Shown: positions 21,560 to 32,885 of the stretch, in pieces | Position numbering within the stretch: the first letter of the stretch is position 1 | Layout: each line of letters starts with the position of its first letter | The notes under the pieces: generated by a model | The model's input: the letters and a program-made list of their open reading frames with translations, nothing else | The model's database searches: none | Told to the model about the DNA's origin: nothing | Origin: Hepsetus odoe | Lineage: Eukaryota > Chordata > Actinopteri > Characiformes > Hepsetidae | Assembly: GCA_017165825.1 (NCBI GenBank) | Contig: CM029383.1 | Location: 6,456,013 to 6,520,012 of the forward strand | Direction: 5' to 3' | DNA: 64,000 bases | Position numbers and translations under genes: made by a program

Positions 21560-21834
21560 TGTAACGGTTCTGTGCCAGTAGAAGGCGCCCTGCTCTGATT
21601 GTGCACACCTGAGCATTGGGTGCAGGTGTGCCTCATCGGGGGTTGGCGTTATAAGCCCCAGTGAATCAGAGCAGGGCGCTGGTCATTCTGTGTGCGCGCC
21701 TTTGTGATTATTCATGTTATGTTTTACACTTGTTATGTTTAGTTTGAGTTCTGTGCATGTTATCCGTCATTAAAGTTCAGTACGAAGTTCTCGGCTCTGC
21801 GTTGGCGTCCAGTCCACAACACCACATCGTGACA
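21560..21834 (+). mobile_element. Solo LTR with 5-bp target-site duplication
   Basis: This 275-bp unit begins TGTAACGG and ends CATCGTGACA, i.e. the TG...CA termini expected of an LTR. It is flanked on both sides by AACAG (21555-21559 and 21835-21839). It contains a TATA-like TTATAAG near 21650 and an ATTAAAG signal near 21770, so U3/R/U5 order makes sense. A 16-bp perfect inverted repeat (21585-21600 with 21664-21679) lies in the 5' half. No internal retroviral-type region is present, so it is a recombination-derived solo LTR, probably Gypsy-like, orientation from the TATA and poly(A) order. Confidence 0.85.
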
Positions 21835-21839
21835 AACAG

Positions 21840-23479
21840 TTCCACTGGAATAGTTCACTGAACAAAAAAGGATTTGTAGTTTCATTTTAGAAGTTTAAAT
21901 TGCATTCAGTCCAAGGCTACAAAAACACACGATTCCCAAGCAGTTTACAGAGACACTAAGGTCCTGTATTCACATTCTTATTGTATGGCACTGATATTTG
22001 GATTGTAAGAGGATTTTAGCCACAGATTTATCTAATCTAATGGGTCTTCAGTCAGACAGACAGAAATCCCATTACGGTGTGATTAGGAATATGCAAATGA
22101 GCTCGTTTGCAATCATTCAACTGCTCCAAAGAAAAGCCCAATCTCAATCTAAACAGTCAGTGTTCACAACTAGCTTAGAGTAATTCTCATCATGAACCAG
22201 TTGCACTGATCACTGCATTGTATGTCAGTTATAACCAAACTGATGCTTTATTTGAGTTAATCTGCATAAAATTAAACTCAGAAGAGAAACTTCCACGAAC
22301 AGGGCACTAGAGGGAGTCTTCACAGGCGGCAGGGTTTTGGTTGAATGCGCCTCGGAGAGATGGGTGCATTAACATTCCTACAATGTGGCCCAAAGGCATC
22401 CCAGACCTCCTGAACTGATCTGAGTGATTAAAATCTGGTTTAAATGCATTCACACCTGTTTTAATGGCTTTCCAGATATAATCCTGATTAAGTCGCATAA
22501 ACTGTCCAGGAGTAAACGGGGTCTGAGACCTCCCAGAAGGGTGGACGATTGCAACCTGACGTCACTGAGCCCTCAGGCTTTGCAGAGGAAAGCCTGCAGC
22601 CATGGGACTGTTGTTCTGAGAGCAAATTACTTTCCTGACATCAGGCGACATCGCTGCGCCCGAGTCCTGTGGAAAAGGCCGGTTCAAAATGTCAGCTGAA
22701 AGAAAGCATGAGTTTTTTCGTTTGTTGGTAGTGGTTGATCTGGGAAGCAATCGCCTCATATCAAAAGTACCGTGCTGGCTTTACCTTTAGGCCCATAACT
22801 GTATCGACTGCTCTGTTACGAAAAACACATCTTCCGTTTTAGCCACTTCAGAGCACTTTCTCCAGGGGATTACACATAAAATATTAAGATATTGACAAAT
22901 CTGTCTGCTCCCGCCGATGAGAGAGAGCAGGCAGAAAGAGAATGAAATCATAAATGTCACGTCTTATATTTGCAGCTCTAAATTGTCTTAAACTGCAGCC
23001 AGACGTTTAGGATGCATGGCCTTTTTCTGTTAATGGAAAGTCAAGTTTTTCTAAACAGTGAGAAAAAGCCCTGAGGCGCGGAAAATCGTAATCTTTCACT
23101 CTCAGACCAAACCTTCTGATAACGCAACATTTGCGGCCACGGCTCATGTCAATTGCAGTGGCTCAAAACGATCCACTCTATAATAATAGAAAGCGTATCG
23201 TTGCGGCTTAAAACTGAAAAGCTTAGCTTGTCTAACTCTGTCTTCTTACAGCCAACTTTTAAATTCTAAATTCAACATATTGAGGGTGTTATATACTTGT
23301 TAATGATGTAAATCGGTCCACGATAGATTTACTGGTCATTTAATGATATCAGTTTTAAATCAGATGTCAAGCTGAGAGACAGAAAGAGAGAAAACGAAGC
23401 TTCCCAGCATTCTTAGCTGTTTGTTTCTGTTCCATAACCTTTTTAGTAATCAGTCATTATAATCAAGTTATCTGATATA
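21840..23479. other. Non-coding DNA, parts possibly conserved
   Basis: No exon or named repeat is seen over about 1.6 kb. Repeat-free portions at 22400-22700 and 22850-23200 keep CpGs and TAAT-type words (e.g. TTTGCGGCCACGGCTCATG near 23130) and are weak conserved-element candidates. Confidence 0.3.
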
Positions 23480-23697
23480 TCTTCTGCTTCTTCTTCCTCC
23501 TCTTTTGTCTGCTCCCGTTTAGGGGTCGTCATAGCGAATCATTCATTCCATTTCTTCCGGTCCTCGGCATCTTCCTCCTTCTAATCGACCAGCTGGATGT
23601 CCTCTCTCACTACGTCCATAAACCTCCATTTTGGTCTTCCTCTTTTCCTCTTTCCTAGCAGCTCCCCCTTCCACATCCTCCTATCAATCATGTTATG

Positions 23698-23698
<1 letters not shown>
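23480..23698 (-). mobile_element. RTE-like LINE 3' end fragment
   Basis: The same 3' terminus as the 12393 copy (CCCGTTTAGGGGTCGTCATA, TCTTCCGGTCCTCGGCATCT) is broken off at a TA array. Confidence 0.85.

Positions 23699-23751
<53 letters not shown>
23699..23751. repeat. (TA)n microsatellite
   Basis: This uninterrupted run of about 26 TA units lies between a LINE fragment and a SINE fragment. Confidence 0.97.
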
Positions 23752-23754
<3 letters not shown>

Positions 23755-23759
23755 TACAA

Positions 23760-23858
23760 TTCCTATAGGAAGGTTGTGAGTTCGAGTCCTGGACAACTCA
23801 GCTATCCTGAGATCCCCATGAGCGCCGTCCCCAGCACTGCTCCCAGGGGGCAGCACAT
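23760..23858 (+). mobile_element. SINE family A fragment
   Basis: The B-box region (GTTGTGAGTTCGAGTCCTGG) and CCGTCCCCAGCACTGCTCCC are recognisable. Both ends are missing. Confidence 0.7.
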
Positions 23859-24487
23859 CAGATTTTACTTAACGAAGCATTCATTAGCCAAACAAGGTAT
23901 TGAACAGGAAAGACTCATTATACTGGGATTCCCTGAGGACAGCTTAAACGAGATTTTATCTTACACTAAATCCCTGCTTACTGCACGTCTTTCTGCATTT
24001 ATATATTTGTGTTTCTTAACATTAGAGAGTAAATCATATTTACTGGCCAAATAAAAATCAATGTTTCTGTTTCATTTCTCAGGTCTGGTTAACTTTTGCA
24101 CAGTACATGTACATCATTGTTTAGTGTTTTTGCCACACACACTCAATAAAATCAATAAAACATCAATAAAAAAAAAAACAAGTACATACCCCTGCAGTGT
24201 CCGCAGACTAACGGTGGAAGAGGAATGGGTGACACTGAAGCTCTGACTTTAAACATGGCCGTTTGATAGTACGCCACCTTTGCCTCAGATGAGTTTGTCT
24301 GTCCTGCTAGAGCTGCCCCATCCAACCATAAGTTGAGGTGTCAGGGAGCCTGTCGTGCCTCTTTCTTTAATTGTATCACCCACGATATAGTTCCAAAATG
24401 CATCTGGAAGCAACTTCATCACAAGAACTCAAGAGCTTCATGAAATGCTAATCATGGCTGACCAGCTGCATGCAAGCACAAGTTCCC

Positions 24488-24572
24488 TGTTGGTTGCCCT
24501 GAGGTACCCTTGAGCAATGTACCGTCCCTGTCACTGCTGCACGGTGTTTGTGCGCATGGGTTTAATGCAGAG
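24488..24572 (+). mobile_element. SINE family A fragment
   Basis: A middle piece (GTTGCCCTGAGGTACCCTTG to GGGTTTAATGCAGAGATCC) is placed in tandem before the next full copy. Confidence 0.8.
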
Positions 24573-24824
24573 ATCCTGGGACAGCGGTGGCCTAGTTATT
24601 AGGGAGTTGCCCCAAATCAGAAGACTGTGGGTTCGATTCCCTTACCAGTAGGTTGCCCTGAGGTACCCTTGAGCAAGGTACCGCCCCCGTCACTGCTCCC
24701 TGGGCGCTTTCAGTAGCTGCCCCCTGCTGCACGTGTGTGTATGGGTGAAACGCAGAGGCTAAATTTCGTTGTGTTATGCTGTGCTGCATTTCAAAATGAC
24801 AAGGGTAGTCACTTTCACTTTCAC
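24573..24824 (+). mobile_element. SINE family A copy, near full length
   Basis: The copy has head GACAGCGGTGGCCTAGTTAT, B box GGGTTCGATTCCC and tail TCACTTTCACTTTCAC. Confidence 0.92.
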
Positions 24825-24870
24825 ACTGACAGACATTGGCTGGAGTGGTGTAAAAGTGGTACTTGTTATG

Positions 24871-25907
24871 TTTATATACCAGAAAAAATATAATTTCCAA
24901 TCATTCTTTACCCCCTAATTGGAACGGATCAGGCTGGTTTAATTACAGCTGTTAAGACTTATAAATGATTGTCTTAACCACTCCAGACTAAAACACTCCT
25001 TATAAGTGCAGAATGAGCAGGTAGGCTAAAACGGCTATTTATGGGCAGAGATTTCCCGTATAAATGGGTTAGTATTTGTGACGTCACAACAGCGAATCAA
25101 ACCACAGGCTGCATTTTAGTGTTCAACATTGTGGACTTGTTAGCAGCTCTTCTGGTTTAAAAAAAAAAGGTAGGAAAAAAGAAAAAAAAGAAAAGCTTCT
25201 CTAGGAAACAGCTCCTTTAACTTTTTTTGCACCAGAAAAACACAGTGGCCTCAATTTACCTCCACTTTTGAATCATATAGCCTTTGGACCGCTTTCCACT
25301 CTAATCTCCTTGCTTTGCATTTGTATTGTGCCATAATTTGCCTCTAAACTATTTGTGCTGCTGAAGCAATTTACTTTGGCTGATTGATGCTACTCGAAAT
25401 GCTGTACCCTCGACCCAAGCAGAGAGAAGTCTGCAAGCTTGCACAATGCACTTAGTCCTCTGAGTGGAGTAGAATAGGAGAATAATGGTCCATTATTGTC
25501 CATCATATAACCCCCCTCCCTCCCCCTACCAAACCAAACGAAATTTAAATATTCAATAGATGATGGGATATTCTATAGACATATCAGTTTGACTCACAGC
25601 CACTTCATTTGAATCTTTAGCCTTGTGTGCTGCCTAGTGCCATCTGTTGATGCACTATTTATAAGATCCCTACTACTACGATCATTTTCTGACCACAGAG
25701 CTCCTCTTGGCTGGACATTTTTGGGTTCTAGGCCAATTTCAGTGCCATTTAAATACTCGCTAACTTCAATTCACCATTCAGAAGGACTCTTACTCAATAA
25801 GGAAGAGATGCTTTCCAGCTGGCAGGAGGAAAACCTCTCGGACCACAGTGTTCAGTCATTTAACCAGATGGAAAGATGGGCAGCGTTAGTGAGTTACAAA
25901 GACAGAA
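24871..25907. other. Spacer with one old dispersed-repeat relic
   Basis: At 25675-25780 the words TTTTCTGACCACAGAGCTCC and CTCTTGGCTGGACATTTTTG match a repeat also seen near 43190-43220. The rest is non-coding with A-rich runs near 25158-25195. Confidence 0.4.
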
Positions 25908-26760
25908 GACATGAGCGTGAATGAAAGGGAGGAAAGTGGAGTGGTGAGGATGGAAAAAGTGAAAGTGAAAGTGACAACCCTTGTCATTGCGAGGTCATGG
26001 CACAGCACACATGAACCACAACGAAATTGGACCTCTGCATTTAACCCATGCACACTCAAACCCGTGCAGCAGTGGGCAGCTATTGAAAGCGCCCGGGGAG
26101 CAGTGATGGGGACGGTACCTTGCTCAAGGGTACCTCAGGGCAACCTATTGGGAAGGGGTTTGAACCCCAGATCCTCCGATCATGCAGCTAACGCCCTAAC
26201 TGCTAGGCCACCGCTGCCCCTGGAGGGAGTAGAGGTGACAAAGGTGGAGGAGTTTAAATACTTGGGATCAACAGTTCAGAGTAACGGCGAGTGTGGAAGA
26301 GAGGTGAAGAGTGGAGGAGGGTGGCTGGAGTGATCTGTGACAGATGGGTACCAGCGAGAGTGAAAGATAAAATTTTACAGGACAGTAGTGAGACCAGCTA
26401 TGCTAAATGGATTGGAGACGGTGGCACTGATGAAGAGACAGGAGGCAGAGCTGGAGGTGTCAGAGTTAAAGATGCTGAGATGTTCGTTGGGTGTGACGAG
26501 GATGGACAGGATTAGAAACGAGTACATTAGAAGGACAGATCAGGTTGGACGTTTTGGAGAATAGGTTAGAGAAGCAAGGTTGCGTTGGTTTGGAGGATTA
26601 TACTGGGAGGAGGATGTTGAAGATGGAGCTGCCACAAAAGTAGAAAAGAGGAAGACCAAAGATGCGGTTTATGGACGTGATGAGAGAGGACATATAGGTG
26701 GTCGGTTTGAAGGAGGAAGATGCAGAGGACCGGAAGAAATGGAAACGTATGATTTGCTGT
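25908..26760 (+). mobile_element. RTE-like LINE fragment with nested SINE
   Basis: Before the SINE the frame reads SVNEREESGVVRME. After it the same frame reads GVEVTKVEEFKYLGSTVQSN, the thumb-side part of an RTE reverse transcriptase. Further on, matches to the RTNEYIRGTAQV/RWFGH segment and to the RRGRPKR tail occur in shifting frames. Stops and frameshifts make it a dead copy. It is the plus-strand counterpart of the 57993 copy. Confidence 0.85.
25955..26220 (-). mobile_element. SINE family A inserted into the LINE
   Basis: The full reversed SINE runs from AAGTGAAAGTGAAAGTGACA to CTAGGCCACCGCTGCCCC. A TGGA sequence on both sides may be a short target-site duplication. By chance the insertion keeps one open frame of 140 codons through LINE, SINE and LINE. 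Confidence 0.93.
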
Positions 26761-27944
26761 GGCGATCTCTTTCCGATGCAGAGCCTTGCTTATGTTGTTT
26801 ACAGGGACTGCACTGAATATGAGAGCTAAAAACATTGACCTTCAGGAAGCCTGGAGAACTGCTCCTCAGGAAAATGAAAAAAAAAAGTCTGGCTCTGAAA
26901 GAAAAGTATGAAGAAATCTGGGGCTACTCAAGGCTTTTGCACAGCATTTTCCAAAACCTGGTGAGACGAATATTGCTCAGTCACAATAACTTGTTCAAAA
27001 ACCCGACAGCACTGCAGTTTGCTCATATGTTCAATACATCTCGCATTTCTTTACACACCCCACTTCCAGCCAGTGTATTTGGAAAATCCTGCGGATGGAG
27101 TGGAGGAGAAAAAACAAAGCGTGTGGCAGATTTGTGGCAGATGTGGAGTGTATTTTTTAACCGCTCACCCAGAATTGATCTCTCTCCCCGCCTTTCTGTT
27201 AATAAACCAAGCATGACATATCGGTTACTTCCTTACTTCACACGGCTGACAGAGCAGGCTTGGTGGCCTGTTAATTAGAACAGCAGAGCAAAATCTGAAT
27301 CGTTAAGGCAAGACAGTATGCCACCTTGAGGGATGATTAGCCTTTCCATGCCATTAAACGCTAATCTCCCTGGCTGTTAGTGAGCAAAATGTCTCCAATT
27401 ATACACGGCAGGTCACCGAGAAGAGACGCCGCTAATTTCTGCGCCCAGATATCTGATGAGAAATCGGCTCTTGTATGAAAAGTCCTCAGTGAAGCTTCTG
27501 CGTTGGTGCTTAAGTTGAAGGTTCAGCTTTTTAAAGTGTTTCATGCGGGCATGTCCTGTTCATCGATCGCACTCTCACTGCCTTTAACGAGGCGTAAAAT
27601 GCAAAATACACTCATTAAAATTGTTAAACCTGAACTGGAAGATGATAGATAAATATGAAAACAAGAGATATTTACAAACGCTGTCCAGAACTTCAGACAT
27701 TTTGCTAAAAATGGACACATTTCTGGGCATTTTCAACCCTGCAGTTAGATTGTCTTGCTCGACAGCAGGGAATAAAATGTTCCAGTATTTTATAACACTG
27801 GCATGGTTCAGTTTCCAGTGGTATTATTTGTAAATGGACCAAAACAGTGATCTTGTTCTGGAACAGAATTACTGCCACTCTCAAGTGTCATTATTTAATC
27901 GCTGGTTGATCTCGTTCCTGGTCATTATTTATGGAAACACAAAG
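26761..27944. promoter_or_regulatory. Non-coding DNA with candidate conserved block
   Basis: Most of this has no signal. The part 27290-27560 is repeat-free with words such as GGGATGATTAGCCTTTCCAT, AACGCTAATCTCCCTGGCTG and AGATATCTGATGAGAAATCG and looks like constrained non-coding DNA. Open frames at 26835-27278 have no domain support. Confidence 0.3.
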
Positions 27945-28590
27945 TCTTCTTTTTCTTTTGGCTGCTCCCATTTAGAGCTTCCTGTCCTCTGCATCTTCCT
28001 CCTCCAAGCTGACCACCTGCTGTCCTCTCTCACCACGTCCATAAACCTCCTCTTTGGTCTTCCTCTTCTCCTCTTTCCTGGCAGCTCCATCTTCAACATC
28101 CTCCTCCTGATATAATCCTTGTCTCTCCTCTGCACATGTCCAAACTAACACAACCTTGCCCTTCTAACCTTGTCTCTAAAACATCTAACCTGAGCTGTCC
28201 TTCTAATATATTCTTTCTAATCCTGTCCATCCTCCGAACAAAAATCTCAGCATTTACATTTACGGCATTTAGCAGACGCTCTTATCCAGAGTAACTTCCA
28301 TGTCCTAATTACAGGGACAGTCCCCCTGGAGCAACTCAGGGTTAAGGGTCTTGCTCAGGGACCCAGTGGTGGTAGTGCTAGAGGTGGGATTCGAACCAGG
28401 GACCTCTTGATCCAGAGGTCCGTAGGCAAGTACCACCACTGGACCACCACCACCCCATCTTTAACTCTGACACCTCCAGCTCCGCCTCCTGTCTTTTTGT
28501 CAGAGCCACTGTCACCAACCCGTACAACATAGCTGGTCTCACTACTGTCCTGTAAACTTTCCCTTTCACTCTCACTGGTATGGAAACACA
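27945..28590 (-). mobile_element. RTE-like LINE fragment with nested family B SINE
   Basis: Minus-strand translation gives RPAMLYGLVTVALTKRQEAE at the 28500 side and RRMLKMELPGKRRRGRPKRR at the 28050 side. The SINE at 28253-28456 interrupts the segment that encodes LRFSLGV-like sequence in other copies. Confidence 0.85.
28253..28456 (-). mobile_element. SINE family B inserted into the LINE
   Basis: The reversed copy starts TTTACATTTACGGCATTTAG, passes GGATTCGAACCAGGGACC (B box) and ends GGACCACCACCACCCC. Comparison with 26450-26500 shows the LINE sequence CTCAGCATCTTTAACTC was split by the insertion, with CAT shared at both borders. Confidence 0.93.
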
Positions 28591-29139
28591 GTAGAGCTTG
28601 GAAATGAAGCTGGAAAATGATGGCTCAATGCACTGTATAGACTGAAGACCCTCAGGGAGGAGGCTTGTATTAATAATGCTGAATTTTGAGACGCTCACCA
28701 GGTAAATATATTTGACCTATCAGGTGGGCTTTAACTTACCCTATACCTGTTTAGTCCTGATATGAATAAAAAGGGTTTGGTCCAGGTTAAGGATTGGCAG
28801 GATTGCACCAGATGATGTGGATTAAGGCCGATTTAAAGTCCGGGGATATTTTGGAGTGGTCCCAAGTACAATAACTGTGCACTTAATGGCACAAATGAAC
28901 TAACTAAAGGGTCAAATGCACTACGGTTCCACTCAAACGCATTAATGACTGCAGGTGTGAAAGCACTCTAAGAGCATAAGGCGGTATTGATTGATGGGGG
29001 AGTCCTGGCTAGTGGGTGGAATTGGAAAATGGGCAGAAAAGCAGTCCTCATTGTAAAATCTCATCCATCATTTTGAAAAATGTTTTATTAAATATAGTTA
29101 TTTGAATATTCTTGAAAAGTAATTTAGATGATAGAGTCT
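28591..29139. other. Spacer, nothing recognised
   Basis: The DNA is non-coding. Confidence 0.35.
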
Positions 29140-29345
29140 GCATGGATTTTCTCCCACAGTCAAAGCTGGCAGAAGGACGTATACGTCAGGTGGATTGGAG
29201 CTATTTGCCCCTAGGGGTGAGAATATTTGTCTGAGCGTTGGACGAGTGTCCTGTCCAGGGTGTTCCCCTGCCTTTTCAGCATATGTGTGCTGGGAGACCT
29301 GTAACAGGACCTTTATTCTGTTGAGCAGCTCAGATGATGGATGGG
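29140..29345 (+). mobile_element. Diverged fish LINE/SINE tail relic
   Basis: TCAGGTGGATTGGAGCTATT, GCCCCTAGGGGTGAGAATA and GTGTCCTGTCCAGGGTGTTC are degenerate forms of the tail found at 15320-15510. Confidence 0.55.
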
Positions 29346-29999
29346 TTTCTTTTGAACAAAAATACATTTAAAATATATTCAATTAATGTTGTGGAAACTC
29401 AAGCCATTAGAAACACTTTTTTTCATGATCTAAAGCCAACATTGCTTTTTGAATGAATTATTTTATACAGTGAATGATGAAGGTGCACAGATATGGCTAA
29501 GCCTATCAAGAATGATGTTTTGATGTCATCAAGAATTGATGTCAAACTTTTTCGCTTTTATTTTTGAAAACGAGAAGTCAACAGTCATTAAAATCTTCCA
29601 CAATTAATTACAGCTTTTAATTAAGCTTTTTATGACACATAAAGAAATTCAATAGGAATAGCATCTGGCAGTGCATTTATAACCAGTAAAAACCAGTAAA
29701 AACTTTGAGGGAACTTTCAGAGGGAGATGTTTGAGTCCATTCACCAACACTGTGAATGATTTTATTCTCCAAAAAGTGACTTCACACCTATTTCACACCA
29801 GTCCACTCTGAACAAGCAATGTTCTTGCTGTTGTTTAAGGACAGCTTAGTCTATTAGCTTGACTGACCTTTAAGGAAAGCTCTGTCTGGATTTTTTACTC
29901 TCCATGAAGGACTTTTGATGACTAGCCACTAAGACGTTGCCTGAAAGAATGGCTTCTTCTTCTTCTCTACCTCAGTCCCTCTTTAACAGCACTGTGCCG
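29346..29999. other. Spacer, nothing recognised
   Basis: AT-rich non-coding DNA. Confidence 0.35.
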
Positions 30000-30420
30000 A
30001 TGGAAGCTTGTTTCATCTCGGTCAATGTGAATCAGAGTGCAGTTCAATCCAGGTAAACTCTTTTTTTATGGCAAGGAATGAAAGAGCCGGAGGAATGAAA
30101 GCCCCGGAGCTGGGTAACATTTCATCCTCTAATAAGGGCCCATGTCGTCTGAGGAGACACTTGGATGGTGTGGGGTCTGGCCCTCATTACAGTCCGCCTC
30201 ATTAGGGCGTCCTCACCTCACTGTGTGCATTGCCAAGAGTTCAGGGAAATGAAGCAAGGCAATGTGTCCTTTCTGTGGAAATGCTGTCACATCACCGCTC
30301 CACTGCAGTGTCTTCTGAACCCCACACAAGGTCTTAACCAGGGTGGATCACCGCTGCTGCTGCCCCCTTCCACACAAGAGCAGAGATATTATTTAGGAAG
30401 ACATTTAGGATGAGCCTTTA
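30000..30420. promoter_or_regulatory. Candidate conserved non-coding block
   Basis: Repeat-free DNA with words such as GAGCTGGGTAACATTTCATC, TCTAATAAGGGCCCATGTCG and ATTACAGTCCGCCTCATTAG. Two overlapping open frames exist but neither has domain or splice support. This is a weak inference. Confidence 0.28.
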
Positions 30421-31636
30421 GTAGCGGTCCTGTCTTTGTGAGTTTAATGCTATAGATGTCCATTTCAAGCAGTCTATAGCATAAATGGCCTCCCTCTTTA
30501 GGCTTCCCCCATCATGCAACTTGTCTGACTTTTGCTAGTGCTAGTGTCTGTTCCAGCGCTGGAGCTAGTTTTATGCTTTTTGCACTAAAACAATGATTTC
30601 CAAATTTGGAACTTTGGTGGGTTGAACCAGACATAAGCGAGAGTCCAAAACTGGGCCAAAACAAGTTACTCATACACATGAACCAAACATGGATCCAGAG
30701 TGACCGACTCATTGGGATCTTTATCCCGTTGGACCAACGAGGCACACCTCATGTTCTAATGAAGCCCTTCAGGGCAGAGCACCATGAACCATGACCGGAA
30801 CCAGCACCAGTTAAAAACTTTGCTGGGTTGACGTCACCAGAGGTGTGTGAAGTCAACATTAGATGACGAAACTGGCAGACATCCAGTCTACAGTTGTGTG
30901 GTCAAAAAAAGAAGTGAATGGTCGTTTAACAATGAGATTTCAGGGCATACAAAAAAAAAGACAAAGACAAAGAAAGAAAAGAAAGAAAAAGGTGTATGAG
31001 GACAAGAGAGCTTAAAATCGCAGGAGTTGAGGGGTGAGTGATTCAGCAGTAGGCTTGTAGTCGCCTGGTCCTGTTGATGAAGGAAAAAACAAACTGGACA
31101 GAACGCCAGTCCACCACAGGACAGATACACCAGAATTCACACCTAAGAGGTCAGTTATGCATCCAGTCCAAGTAAAACGCATTTCTTTGGACTTTGAGAA
31201 GAAACAGGAAGTCCACAGTAGACAAAGACAGAACATGCCAACTGATAAGACCTGAGCCACCCCAGCTGGGAACCATTCTGGAACATTTCTGTTGGTTCAT
31301 TCATCCTGAACGTTTGGCCGCAGTTTTATGGTCAGCTGTTCAAACTGCCATGTACAGTAGAAGTGGAGATACATGGTTTTGTTTCACTACCTATACAAGA
31401 TTAAAAGGTTGTATAACATGAATCTTTATGACATGATATTGTATTACAACATCACCACAGACATTTTTCTACGCCTCAAAAATAGGTTTAAATGACATGA
31501 CAATAATAATTACACCCAAAAATTGGTGGTAAGACGATGCCTAATGAGTTTTAATTTCAGTAAAATCCCCACATTATCTTTCTGACCCTTTTTTGGCATC
31601 ATTTACCAAAGAATCAGCAATCTTTCCTTAAAGCCA
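30421..31636. other. Spacer with SINE-like relic
   Basis: Around 31060-31180 a degenerate fish SINE relic is visible (GAACGCCAGTCCACCACAGG, ATTCACACCTAAGAGGTCAG). A purine-rich AAAGAC/AAAGAA run lies at 30950-30992. No gene is visible. Confidence 0.4.
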
Positions 31637-32060
31637 GAAACTAATAGACTGCGTTTCCATTAAATGACAGCGAGAAAAGAAAACAAAGCCGCAAAACGAA
31701 CCCCACCAGCGAGAAAGCTTTGCTGTCTTAATTACATTTACATATTATGATATTTTCCAATTCAGGCAATTATTTGGTGCCACAATTTGACAAGTGAACT
31801 TGTCGGCGTACATGAGAAGACCTCTGCATCTCCAGGGTTTAATTACAGATATCCTCATTACGCTTTTGGCATTTCCATTTTAGTAGCTAATCAAAGACCA
31901 TTTACGTTATTTTGTCCATCGGCCACTGCTGGGAGAGTTCATTACTGCGATGCTTTCTTATTCATGCTAATGACTGTTTTCTTGCTAACAAATAGTGAGC
32001 GTGTTTCTGTCGGGATGCTGTTTTCATCACCTGGAGCAGCAGCACTTCCCCACCATGAGG
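31637..32060. promoter_or_regulatory. Candidate conserved non-coding block
   Basis: Repeat-free, AT-rich with dense TAATTA/ATTTACAT-type words: GTCTTAATTACATTTACATA, GGGTTTAATTACAGATATCC, TTCATGCTAATGACTG. It is one of the better-looking candidates by texture but unverified. Confidence 0.35.
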
Positions 32061-32160
32061 CAGACCGAGGATGGACTGGACACAGGCAGACAAGCATTTC
32101 TATTTATTTATTGATGATTATTATTTATATCATTATCTATTTATATGTCATAGATAAATC

Positions 32161-32229
32161 TACCTAGATAGATAGATAGACAAATAGACAGATAAATAGA
32201 TAGATAGACAGACAGACAGACAGATACAC

Positions 32230-32287
<58 letters not shown>

Positions 32288-32633
32288 AGGGGCAGCGGTG
32301 GCCTAGATGGGCTGGCGACCTGTCCAGTGCGTCCCCCGTCCTCGCCCTGTGTGCGCTGGGTTGGACACCAGCACTCCCCCGCGACCCCGTTTGGGACAAG
32401 CGGCAGATAATAATAATGGATAGATAGACAGACAGATATATAGATAGATAGACAGACAGATAGATAGATAGACAGACAGAATGACATAGACAGACAGACA
32501 GATAGATAGACAGATTGACAGATAGATGGACAGACAGACAGATACATAGATAGATAGATAGATAGATAGATTAACAGACAGACGGACAGATAGATAGACA
32601 GATTGACAGATAGATGGACAGACAGACAGATAC

Positions 32634-32675
<42 letters not shown>

Positions 32676-32885
32676 TAACAGACAGACAGATAGACAGACA
32701 GACAGACAGATAGATAAACAGACAGATAGATAAATAGATAGATGGATAGGTAGACAGATTGACAGACAGATAGATAGACAGACAGATAGATAGATAAATA
32801 GATAGATGGATAGGTAGACAGATTGACAGAAAGACAGATAGATAGATTTGATTGGTTGATTGATTGATTGATAGATTGATTGATA
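32161..32885. repeat. GATA/GACA (Bkm-like) compound microsatellite
   Basis: About 700 bases of mixed GATA, GACA and GATG-type tetranucleotides are interrupted once by a chimeric SINE and end in TTGATTGATTGATTGATAG. Several blocks repeat at higher order (e.g. CAGATTGACAGATAGATGGA occurs twice). The complementary strand gives long spurious Tyr/Leu/Ser/Ile open frames, one of 334 codons. Confidence 0.97.
32288..32412 (+). mobile_element. Chimeric SINE fragment inside the GATA/GACA tract
   Basis: The head GGGGCAGCGGTGGCCTAG is fused directly to the LINE-like tail (GGGCTGGCGACCTGTCCAG to GGGACAAGCGGCAGATAATA). The entire family A body is missing. Confidence 0.85.

Larger units (their letters stand above)
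24170..24870 (+). mobile_element. Tc1-like transposon relic interrupted by SINEs
   Basis: The left part (24170-24487) keeps GAATGGGTGACACTGAAGCT, CATCTGGAAGCAACTTCATC and GACCAGCTGCATGCAAGC-like sequence of a fish Tc1-type transposase. The right part resumes at 24830 with ATTGGCTGGAGTGGTGTAAA, which normally follows closely. The two family A SINE segments between them inserted into the transposon. Confidence 0.65.
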
